Origin: an uncultured Alphaproteobacteria bacterium
Lineage (GTDB): Bacteria; Pseudomonadota; Alphaproteobacteria; Rhizobiales; Ancalomicrobiaceae
DNA: 28,507 bases
Assembly (NCBI GenBank): GCA_937892955.1
Contig: CALBKH010000031.1
Span: 1-28,507 of the forward strand
Reading direction: 5' to 3'
Under the pieces are notes generated by a model. That model did no database searches, was not told the origin of the DNA, and worked only from the letters and a program-made list of their open reading frames with translations. The translations under genes were made by a program, and so were the position numbers. The stretch's first letter is position 1; every line of letters starts with the position of its first letter. Below, in pieces: positions 8,832 through 15,716 of the stretch.

Positions 8832-9425
8832 TCATTCAGCATCCATATAGTCAACGGTAACGGTTAATCCGAGCTTCACGAAACGCTCTGCTACGTTGTC
8901 GACCTGTCTCGCGCTGGGTGGATTCTCGGCGCAATAACGGCCCGAATTGGCGTTGAGCATCCATACCAACCGCCCATCCTTCGGATTTCGGTCGAATGCG
9001 ATCTCCCCAGCGATCCTAGCGTGGCCTCCATCGAGCAAAGTCGGGTGTCCGAGCTTCTTCTTCTCGACCGGATGGTCCAAACCCTTCCGTCGGGGATATC
9101 CGTTGGGAACACGCGGCGAATCATTATACGCCTTCGGTGCTATTTCCTCGATCGCTATGACTATTTCCCCATCTCCTGCCATCGCCCATATGAAATTCTT
9201 GGTTTGCGCGGCCGGTCGAAGCAGCGCGCTCTGAACCGAGGATTCCAGTTCCGCGAGAGCTCTCGCGACGTCGCGGTCCAGCCGACAACGCGAAGAGGGA
9301 ATTTCCCCCTCCTCCCATGGGTCTACCTTCGTGGGAAGCCTAGGGATACCAAATTCCATGTCGAGTTCGTGCGCGTCAACCATCGAAGAAAAAGCCGTAT
9401 TAATGTCGCGGACCGCGGAGGTCAT
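8832..9425 (-). CDS. Uncharacterised protein with HPTL / AGE / SGRY motif, AT-rich island
   Basis: I do not recognise a named function. The frame opens at a TTG at 9512, but those first codons run through a GC hairpin (9483-9504) that looks like a glyA terminator. I therefore prefer the ATG at 9425 (197 residues); the ribosome site there is weak, so the start is uncertain. The C-terminal half holds the informative part: FIWAMAGDGEIVIAI, then HPTLLDGGHARIAGEIAF, then LVWMLNANSGRYC, then VAERFVKLGLTVTV. From memory, a similar pattern (H-x-x-L-x-x-G, AGE, SG-x-Y) occurs in hypothetical proteins of mobile or toxin-associated loci. This was not checked. The protein appears soluble. It is the first gene of a two-gene minus-strand unit. 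Confidence 0.65.
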   Translation of the reverse strand: MTSAVRDINTAFSSMVDAHELDMEFGIPRLPTKVDPWEEGEIPSSRCRLDRDVARALAELESSVQSALLRPAAQTKNFIWAMAGDGEIVIAIEEIAPKAYNDSPRVPNGYPRRKGLDHPVEKKKLGHPTLLDGGHARIAGEIAFDRNPKDGRLVWMLNANSGRYCAENPPSARQVDNVAERFVKLGLTVTVDYMDAE

Positions 9426-9482
9426 ATCCAGCCACGGGTTGTTTGTCCACCGGCCAAGCAACCTAACATCCAACTTACCCCC

Positions 9483-9504
9483 CGGCGGTCGCAACCGACC
9501 GCCG
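9483..9504. terminator. GC hairpin just downstream of glyA
   Basis: A perfect 9-bp stem (CGGCGGTCG, loop CAAC, CGACCGCCG) sits 21 bases past the minus-strand glyA stop at 9526. There is no U-run on the minus strand, so a termination role is inferred from position. It also marks the right edge of the AT-richer segment. Confidence 0.5.
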
Positions 9505-9525
9505 AGGGACAATTTTCCGTCTCTC

Positions 9526-10821
9526 TCACCCGTAGATCGGGAAGCGGCGGCAGAGGGCGGTGGCCTGCTCCTTGATGCGGGCTTCGACCTGGCCGTCGCC
9601 CTCGGGGCCGTTGCGCATGATGCCGTTGACGACCTCGCCGATCATCAGGCCGATCTCGCGGAACTCGGCCTCGCCGAAGCCGCGGGTGGTGCCGGCGGGC
9701 GAGCCGAGGCGGACGCCCGAGGTCACCATCGGCTTCTCCGGGTCGAAGGGGATGCCGTTCTTGTTACAGGTGATGTGGGCGCGCTTCAGCGCCTTCTCGG
9801 TGACGTTGCCGGTGGCCTTCTTCGGGCGCAGGTCGACCAGCATCAGATGGGTGTCGGTGCCGCCGGAGACGAGGTCGAGGCCCTGCTCCAGCAGCGCCGT
9901 CGCCATGGCTCGCGCGTTCTTCACCACCTGATTGGCATAGGTCTTGAACTCGGGGCGCAGCGCCTCGCCGAAGGCGACCGCCTTGGCGGCGATGACGTGC
10001 ATCAGCGGGCCCCCCTGGAGGCCGGGGAAGACGGCCGAGTTGATCTTCTTGCCGAGGTCGGCGTCGCGCGACAGGATCATGCCGCCGCGGGGGCCGCGCA
10101 GCGTCTTGTGGGTGGTGGTGGTCACCACGTGGGCGTGGTCGAGCGGGTTCGGATGCGCGCCGCCGGCGACGAGACCGGCGAAGTGGGCCATGTCGACCAT
10201 GAAGATCGCCCCGACCTCGTCGGCGATCTCACGGAAGGCCTTGAAATCGATGACGCGCGGATAGCCCGAGCCGCCGGCGATGATCAGCTTCGGACGCTCC
10301 TTGCGGGCGAGATCGCGGACCTCGTCCATGTCGATCAGGTGGGTGTCGGGCTTGACCTTGTAGGGCACGGGGCGGAACCACTTGCCCGACTGGTTGACCG
10401 GCGAGCCGTGGGTGAGATGGCCGCCGCAAGCCAGATCCAGGCCCATGAAGGCGTCGCCGGGGGCGAGGAAGGTGAAGAACACCGCCTGGTTCGCCTGGGC
10501 GCCGGAGTGCGGCTGCACGTTGGCGTATTCGGCGCCGAAGATCAGCTTGGCGCGCTCGATGGCGAGCGTCTCGGCGACGTCGACCCACTCGCAGCCGCCG
10601 TAGTAGCGCTTGCCCGGGTAGCCCTCGGCGTACTTGTTGGTCATCACCGAGCCCTGGGCCTCGAGCACCGCCTTGGAGACGATGTTCTCGGAGGCGATGA
10701 GCTCGATCTCGTCCTGCTGGCGATGCAGCTCGTCGGCGATCGCGGTGAAGAGGGCCGGATCGGCCTCGGCGAGACCGGTGGTGAAGAACCCCGGGAACAA
10801 GGGGGCGTTCGACGTCGTCAT
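9526..10821 (-). CDS. glyA: Serine hydroxymethyltransferase
   Basis: The 431-residue protein is full length for bacterial SHMT. It interconverts serine and glycine with tetrahydrofolate, a main source of one-carbon units. Motifs are in order: ELIASENIVSKAVLEAQGS, NKYAEGYPGKRYYGG, NVQPHSGAQANQAV, MVDMAHFAGLVAGG and VVTTTTHKTLRGPRGG. The PLP-binding lysine is Lys239. The minus-strand sequence before the ATG has GAGG at suitable spacing. In related genomes glyA normally abuts nrdR; here it is separated by about 3.2 kb. A terminator at 10934-10957 separates it from the upstream L,D-transpeptidase gene, so its promoter should lie in 10822-10933. Confidence 0.98.
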   Translation of the reverse strand: MTTSNAPLFPGFFTTGLAEADPALFTAIADELHRQQDEIELIASENIVSKAVLEAQGSVMTNKYAEGYPGKRYYGGCEWVDVAETLAIERAKLIFGAEYANVQPHSGAQANQAVFFTFLAPGDAFMGLDLACGGHLTHGSPVNQSGKWFRPVPYKVKPDTHLIDMDEVRDLARKERPKLIIAGGSGYPRVIDFKAFREIADEVGAIFMVDMAHFAGLVAGGAHPNPLDHAHVVTTTTHKTLRGPRGGMILSRDADLGKKINSAVFPGLQGGPLMHVIAAKAVAFGEALRPEFKTYANQVVKNARAMATALLEQGLDLVSGGTDTHLMLVDLRPKKATGNVTEKALKRAHITCNKNGIPFDPEKPMVTSGVRLGSPAGTTRGFGEAEFREIGLMIGEVVNGIMRNGPEGDGQVEARIKEQATALCRRFPIYG

Positions 10822-10933
10822 GCGGGCACCTCTTCTCGACTCTTCACCGGGTCCCCCGGCGGTTTCGCGCGCCCGATAGCATGAAACGAGCGCCAGATCT
10901 TCCCCCCTTCGGCGAGGAGGAGCGGAAAACGAT

Positions 10934-10957
10934 CGAGCCCGGCGGGGGCCGGGCTCG
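10934..10957 (-). terminator. Rho-independent terminator after the L,D-transpeptidase gene
   Basis: A 10-bp perfect stem (CGAGCCCGGC with GCCGGGCTCG, loop of four) lies 38 bases past the stop at 10996. On the minus strand it is followed four bases later by TTTT. Confidence 0.7.
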
Positions 10958-10995
10958 TTCAGGGTGTGGCGCGTGCGATCCTCGAGCGAGGAAGA

Positions 10996-12288
10996 TCACT
11001 CCTGCGCCACCAGCATACCGACGCCGTCGCGGTTGTAGATGTCGTCGCGGAAGTGGACCACGCCCTCGCGGGTGACCCAGGCGGTGACGTAGTTGGTGTA
11101 GACCGGGACCGGCGTCTTCAGCTTGGCATCGAGGCGCTGGCCGTTGCGCAGCGCTTCCTCGACCTGCTGCGGGGTCCAGCCGCTGTCGCGCAGCAACCAG
11201 GTGACGTAGCCCTGGATGTTCTGGATGCGCATGCAGCCCGACGAATAGAAGCGGTTGTTGTCGCCGAACAGGTCCTTGAACGGCGTGTCGTGCATGTAGA
11301 CGTCGTGCGGGTTGGGGAAGGTCACCTTCACCGTCGACATGGCGTTGTCGTCGCCCGGATCCTGACGGAAACGGTACTGGAGCGCCTGATCGGAGTTCCA
11401 GTCGATGGACTCCGGCGGCACTTCCTGACCACGCTGGTCGTAGATGCGGATGTGGTTCTTGGCGAGATAATCCGGCTCGGTCTGCATCTTGGGGATGAGA
11501 TCCTTGCGGATGATCGACACCGGCACGTGCCAGTAGGGATGGAAGTTGATCTCGCGAATCTGCGACGACAGAACCGGGGTCTGGCGATCGATCTTGCCGA
11601 CGACGGCGTTGTGGCGCTCGACGACGCGGCCCTGCTCGACCATCTCGAGCTCGGCGGCCGGGATGTTGAGGAAGACGTAGCGATCGCCGAGGAAACCCGA
11701 CATCGAGCGGATGCGGATGAGGTTGGTCTCGAGCTGGCGCATACGGACGTCGGCGGTGACGTTCATCACGTCGAGCACGGTGTGGTCGACGATGCCGTCG
11801 GGACGCAGGCCGTGGCGCACCTGGAAGCGGCGGACGGCGGCGTCGACGTAGCTGTCGAAGGTGTCGCGATAACCGGTGCGCAGCTGCTCGGCCGGAAGAT
11901 CGCCGGACACGACGAGGCGCTGGCGCAGGACCTGCACCGCGTCGGAGCGCGAACCGATCTTCAGCTTCGACTTCGATTCGACCTGGGGCCAGCCGCCGCG
12001 CGCGACGATCTCCTGCAGCTGTGGCAGCGCCGATTCCATCGCCGCGACGGTCTCGGGCGAGAGCAGCGGCAGGTCGGACTTGATGCGCTCGTAGCGCGAG
12101 GTGTCACCGACGTCGTACTTCTGCTGCCATTCGCGCACGGTCTGCGAACGGGTGAGCGCCTCGAGCGGGCTCTCGACCCCCGACTGTTCCGCGAAAGCCA
12201 CGCCCGGAACGGCGATGAGCGACGCCAGCCCGGCGAGCAGGGCGCGGCGGCTCGGGTTCGTCACCGAAGCGGTCGACTTGTGATGCAC
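10996..12288 (-). CDS. Periplasmic L,D-transpeptidase (YkuD family, YcbB-like) with peptidoglycan-binding domain
   Basis: I chose the GTG at 12288 (430 residues). GGAG precedes it, and it places a signal sequence at the start (SRRALLAGLASLIAVPGVAFA), whereas the open frame up to 12459 would bury that signal. The SRRALL context could be a Tat-type signal. A peptidoglycan-binding repeat follows (GSRSDAVQVLRQRL ... AAVRRFQVRHGLRPDG). The YkuD catalytic domain ends with MHDTPFKDLFG and RFYSSGCMRIQN; the nucleophile is the Cys at about residue 352, with the nearby His. The family makes 3-3 peptide cross-links in peptidoglycan or attaches proteins to it. An LdtR-type regulator gene lies about 2.7 kb away. 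In Liberibacter and Sinorhizobium, LdtR controls an L,D-transpeptidase gene. Confidence 0.92.
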   Translation of the reverse strand: MHHKSTASVTNPSRRALLAGLASLIAVPGVAFAEQSGVESPLEALTRSQTVREWQQKYDVGDTSRYERIKSDLPLLSPETVAAMESALPQLQEIVARGGWPQVESKSKLKIGSRSDAVQVLRQRLVVSGDLPAEQLRTGYRDTFDSYVDAAVRRFQVRHGLRPDGIVDHTVLDVMNVTADVRMRQLETNLIRIRSMSGFLGDRYVFLNIPAAELEMVEQGRVVERHNAVVGKIDRQTPVLSSQIREINFHPYWHVPVSIIRKDLIPKMQTEPDYLAKNHIRIYDQRGQEVPPESIDWNSDQALQYRFRQDPGDDNAMSTVKVTFPNPHDVYMHDTPFKDLFGDNNRFYSSGCMRIQNIQGYVTWLLRDSGWTPQQVEEALRNGQRLDAKLKTPVPVYTNYVTAWVTREGVVHFRDDIYNRDGVGMLVAQE

Positions 12289-12655
12289 CGTCTCGTCTCC
12301 ATCGCGAGGGCTCGCCGATCGCACACGGCCGATCGCAGCCCGCCAGAAACCGGCGTCGGAACCCCTGGGAACGGATCGTCGGGACCGACCCGCGGTGCGG
12401 GCGAACTCGGCCGGCACCGCGAAGACACGAAGGAGGCGTCCCGGGGACACCTCCACCAAACTGCGCTCACGGCCACTTCGGATCGAATTGGCCCTGCGCG
12501 TCGATGTTCTTGGTCGCGCTCCAATATGGCCGATTCATGGTCCCGTCGAGACTCACGAAGACGTGTTCGCATCGTCCGGCGCGGCTGTTGCCGAGAAGCC
12601 GCAGAGTAGACGGGTGGATCGACCTGTCGATTCCCTCACTGCTTCGGAGACATCG
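12289..12655. other. Divergent intergenic region between L,D-transpeptidase and SDR genes
   Basis: These 367 bases separate two divergent genes and must hold both promoters. Open frames cross it from both sides, but the amino acid content looks non-coding. GGAG at 12646-12649 is the SDR ribosome site. I see no convincing promoter boxes, hairpin or repeat. Confidence 0.4.
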
Positions 12656-13450
12656 ATGACCTCTTCGACCTCGACCCCCGGGACCGCGCTGATCACCGGC
12701 GCCTCCTCCGGCATCGGCCGGGCGCTGGCGGATCGTTTCGCCGCCGACGGCTGGAACGTCGTGCTGGCGGCGCGCAGCGTCGCCAAACTGGAGGCGCTCG
12801 CCGCCGAACTCGCGGCGCGCCACGGCGTCACGGCGACGGCGATCGGCGCCGATCTCGCCGGGGTGGACGGGGCGCACGCCCTCCACGCCGAGGTCGAGCG
12901 GCGCGGCATCGCCGTCGATGCGTTGGTCGCCAACGCCGGGTCGGGGACCTACGGCGACATTCGCGACGGCGATCTCGCCAAGGACGTGGCGATGATCCAG
13001 CTGAACACCATCGCGGTGGTGGCACTGGTGAGGCTGTTCCTGCCGACGCTTCTCGCTCGGCGCGGCAAGATCCTGGTGACGGCCTCGACCGCGGCGTTCC
13101 AGCCCTGTCCGCACATGGCGATCTACGGCGCCACCAAGGCCTTCGTGCTGAGCTACTGCGAGGCGCTGGCGGAGGAACTGTCGGGCACCGGTGTGACCGT
13201 CACGGCGCTGTGCCCCGGGGCGACGGCGACCGGCTTCTTCGATGCCGCCGACATGAACGGTTCCGCCCTGGTCAAGGGCAAGCGGTTGCCGACGTCCGAA
13301 TCCGTGGCGGCGGTCGGATATCGCGCCATGGTCAGGGGGCGGCGCATCGCCATTCCCGGCCTGCTGAACCTGCTCCTGGCACAGAGCGTCCGCTTCACAC
13401 CGCGTCGGGTGGTCACCCTGGTGGGCGCGGCGATGTTGCGGCGGGTCTGA
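12656..13450 (+). CDS. Short-chain dehydrogenase/reductase family protein
   Basis: The 264-residue protein starts at the ATG at 12656 behind GGAG; the frame extending to 12395 is not supported. It is a classical SDR. TGASSGIG (residues 14-21) binds NAD(P), NAGSG is at about 93-97, and the catalytic residues are Ser144, Tyr157 and Lys161 (YGATK). The Arg at the end of the second strand (AARS) suggests a preference for NADP(H). The C-terminal 50 residues (PTSESVAAVGYRAMVRGRRIAIPGLLN) resemble DltE-like SDRs of unknown substrate. It is a single-gene unit, with a terminator at 13518. Confidence 0.9.
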   Translation: MTSSTSTPGTALITGASSGIGRALADRFAADGWNVVLAARSVAKLEALAAELAARHGVTATAIGADLAGVDGAHALHAEVERRGIAVDALVANAGSGTYGDIRDGDLAKDVAMIQLNTIAVVALVRLFLPTLLARRGKILVTASTAAFQPCPHMAIYGATKAFVLSYCEALAEELSGTGVTVTALCPGATATGFFDAADMNGSALVKGKRLPTSESVAAVGYRAMVRGRRIAIPGLLNLLLAQSVRFTPRRVVTLVGAAMLRRV

Positions 13451-13517
13451 CGGCCCGGGGTCGTCAGGCGGGATCCGGCGGACCGCGTTCTGCGACACCG
13501 ATTCCGGATCGTGGAAG

Positions 13518-13545
13518 AAGCCCTTGCAGGGGAAGGGCTTTTCTC
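13518..13545 (+). terminator. Rho-independent terminator after the SDR gene
   Basis: An 8-bp stem (AAGCCCTT with AAGGGCTT, seven-base loop) runs into TTTTCT. It lies 67 bases past the SDR stop and before the convergent transporter gene ending at 13590, and may act on both. Confidence 0.75.
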
Positions 13546-13589
13546 GCGAACGGAACAGAGAGTTGGGACAGGGGCATCCGAACCACGGT

Positions 13590-14756
13590 TCAGGCGGGTT
13601 TGCGGCCGGCTCGCAAGAAGACGTGGACGACGAGGCCGACGACCAGACCCCAGAAGGCCGGGCCGATGCCGGCGACGGTGAGGCCGGAGGCGGCGGTGAG
13701 GAAGGTGAGGAGCGCCGGCACCCTCTCCGCCTCATCGGCCACCGCGCCTTGCAGCGACGCCCCGAGCGCGCCGAGAAGCGCCAGTCCGGCGGCGGCTTCG
13801 ACGAGGAGCGGCGACGAGCGGGTGACGAGCCCGACGAGGACCGCGGCGAGGAGACCGAAGCCGATGTAGATCACGCCCGCCGTCACGGCGACACGCCAGC
13901 GCCGCGCCGGATCGGGATCGGCGTCGGGGCCGGCGCAGAGGGCGGCGGTGATGGCGGCGAGATTGGACGTCGGCGCACCGAGCGGCGCGGTCAGAGCCGA
14001 GGCGAGACCGGTGGCGATCAGGAGCGGGCGGAACGGCGGGCGATAGCCGTAGGTGCCGAGCACCGCGTAGCCGGGGATGTTCTGCGACGCCATGGTGACG
14101 AGGAAGAGCGGCAGCGCGACTGAGATCAGCGCCTGCGGCTCGAACACCGGGGTCACCCAGACCGGCACCGGCAGGGTGAAGGCGATCGGCCCGCCGCCGC
14201 CGTCGGCGACGAGGATGAAACCGAGCGCCACCGCCGCCGCGCCGGGCGCCGCCCACAATCTGGCGAAGCGGAACAGCACCAGCCAGGTGGCGAGCACCAC
14301 CGCGGCGGCGACCGGCAACCGGGAGAGCGCCACGAAGGGGGCGAGGCAGAGCTTCATCAACACGCCGGCGAGCATGGCGGCGGCGATCGGCTTGGGGATC
14401 GCCGCGACGGCGCGGCCGAGCGGCTCGAACAGGCCGGCGGCGACGATGAGCAGCCCCGTCACCAGGAAGGCGCCGGTGACCGCCGGGAAGCCGCCGGGGA
14501 CGACCCCGGTGGTGGCGAGCAGCGCCATGCCGGGCGTCGTCCAGGCGATCGAGATCGGCATGCGGGTGGCGAGGCCGAGACCGATGCCGAGCACGCCCAT
14601 GGCGACGGAGACCGCCAGCAGACCGGAGGTGATCTCGGCGGCGTTCGCGCCGGCCGCCTCGAGCCCCTTGACGACGATCGCCGTCGACGAGGCGAAGCCG
14701 ACGATCGCGACCAGCAGGCCGCTCGACACGGCGTGGAGAGGAGACGTCGATGACAT
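13590..14756 (-). CDS. benE: BenE-family benzoate/H+ symporter-like permease
   Basis: The 388-residue protein starts at the ATG at 14756 (MSSTSPLHAVSSGLL); a longer frame to 14801 is unlikely. It is hydrophobic throughout, with about 12 membrane segments. Family-typical motifs are VGFASSTAIVVKGLEAAG, MPISIAWTTPGMALL and VTMASQNIPGYAVLGTYGY, with PLGAPTSNLAAITAA in the half typical of the NCS2/SulP-like fold. BenE proteins import aromatic acids, but substrate specificity within the family is poorly defined. No benzoate-degradation genes are in the window. It is convergent with the SDR gene and transcribed alone. Confidence 0.88.
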   Translation of the reverse strand: MSSTSPLHAVSSGLLVAIVGFASSTAIVVKGLEAAGANAAEITSGLLAVSVAMGVLGIGLGLATRMPISIAWTTPGMALLATTGVVPGGFPAVTGAFLVTGLLIVAAGLFEPLGRAVAAIPKPIAAAMLAGVLMKLCLAPFVALSRLPVAAAVVLATWLVLFRFARLWAAPGAAAVALGFILVADGGGGPIAFTLPVPVWVTPVFEPQALISVALPLFLVTMASQNIPGYAVLGTYGYRPPFRPLLIATGLASALTAPLGAPTSNLAAITAALCAGPDADPDPARRWRVAVTAGVIYIGFGLLAAVLVGLVTRSSPLLVEAAAGLALLGALGASLQGAVADEAERVPALLTFLTAASGLTVAGIGPAFWGLVVGLVVHVFLRAGRKPA

Positions 14757-14889
14757 GCGGCGGGCGCTCCGGGGGGGCGGGGTGCCCTGTGTGACCCACA
14801 CCCGCCCTCCGCCGCAAGGGGCGGCGCGCAGGAGAGGTGCGCGGAGGCGCGTCCCGCGCCGTCGCGGCGAGAGGCGCGGAAACGCAGAA

Positions 14890-14909
14890 GGGGCCGATTG
14901 CTCGGCCCC
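14890..14909. terminator. Hairpin downstream of ldtR
   Basis: GGGGCCGA and TCGGCCCC pair perfectly around TTGC, 61 bases beyond the ldtR stop at 14971. A short TTCTGCGTTT tail follows on the minus strand. Confidence 0.55.
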
Positions 14910-14970
14910 AGTTCGCGACTTTCGCGGAGGAATTCGAATGATCGGGAAGCGTTCTTCGGAACGCGTCCTC

Positions 14971-15483
14971 TCAGAGGCGATAGAGGATCTGGTCGGTCCA
15001 GAAACGCTCGAGACGCTGCAGCGACTTGTTCAGCGTCTTGAAATCGACGGCGCCGATGCCGCCGACCTGCTCGATCGAACGCAGCTGGCGCTCGTAGAGG
15101 CGATCGACGATGGTGGCGACCTCACGACCCTTGTCGGTGAGGCTGACGCGGACCGAACGACGGTCGATGCGCGAGCGCTCGTGCTTGACGTAGCCGCCTT
15201 CGACCAGCTTCTTCAGATTGTAGGAGACGTTGGAGCCGAGATAGTAGCCGCGGGTGCGCAGCTCACCGGCCGTCAACTCGGCGCCGCCGATGTTGAACAG
15301 CAGCAGAGCCTGCACGGAGTTGACGTCGTCGCGGCCGACGCGGTCGAATTCGTCCTTGATGACGTCGAGCAGACGGCGATGCAGCCGTTCGACGAGGGTC
15401 AGGGCTTCGAGGTAGAGCGGGCGGATGCCTTCCTGCTCCTCGCTGCGGACACCATGGTCGGCGGCCTTCATGACGCTGTTCAT
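14971..15483 (-). CDS. ldtR: MarR-family regulator of the LdtR type
   Basis: The 170-residue protein starts at the ATG at 15483, with GAGG upstream. The longer frame to 15663 crosses the AT-rich promoter region and is rejected. It carries a winged-helix MarR domain: VNSVQALLLFNIG, ELTAGELRTRGYYLGSNVSYNLKKLVEGGYV (recognition helix) and the wing ERSRIDRRSVRVSLTDKG. The YYLGSNVSYNLKKL helix and the overall length match LdtR of Rhizobiales. In Liberibacter asiaticus and Sinorhizobium meliloti, LdtR controls an L,D-transpeptidase and stress tolerance. The upstream 233 bases are AT-rich and contain a palindrome suited to autoregulation. The assignment to LdtR rather than another MarR protein rests on pattern and neighbourhood. 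Confidence 0.85.
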   Translation of the reverse strand: MNSVMKAADHGVRSEEQEGIRPLYLEALTLVERLHRRLLDVIKDEFDRVGRDDVNSVQALLLFNIGGAELTAGELRTRGYYLGSNVSYNLKKLVEGGYVKHERSRIDRRSVRVSLTDKGREVATIVDRLYERQLRSIEQVGGIGAVDFKTLNKSLQRLERFWTDQILYRL

Positions 15484-15636
15484 TGCGATACGCCTCACTG
15501 TATTCGTTATATCTACTGCGGCTTTTTCTCGCCTTTTCGTCTGCAGAATGTACGGATACGAATCTAAAATCGGCTTAAATTGCATCATGAAATTTCCGTA
15601 AAGCGGGATAGCCGGATAAATTGCTGAATATCCTCT

Positions 15637-15661
15637 GAATCTATTCGATCGAATACGATTC
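15637..15661. promoter_or_regulatory. Palindromic element upstream of ldtR, candidate operator
   Basis: A perfect 14-base palindrome, TATTCGATCGAATA (15642-15655), is flanked by GAATC on the left and GATTC on the right, extending the symmetry to 25 bases with one bulged base. The adjacent 12-mer GAATCGTATTCG (minus strand) recurs at 15553-15564 with two mismatches. MarR proteins bind such dyads, so autoregulation by LdtR is a reasonable inference. Confidence 0.45.
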
Positions 15662-15716
15662 ATCTTCCGTCCACCATTTTCGCCAGGACTCTGCCGACCC
15701 TATCGGAGCGCGGAAA

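Noticed and set aside
10822..10995. Possible riboswitch upstream of glyA
   Set aside because: The gap mostly holds the terminator of the L,D-transpeptidase gene and a short leader; no conserved riboswitch core was recognisable.
12481..12488. GATCGAAT upstream of the L,D-transpeptidase as a shared LdtR site
   Set aside because: Only eight bases match the ldtR palindrome and the same string also occurs inside hppA, so it may be chance.
10966..12609. Long plus-strand frame opposite the L,D-transpeptidase
   Set aside because: Antisense shadow; no recognisable domain, and the minus strand has signal sequence and catalytic Cys.
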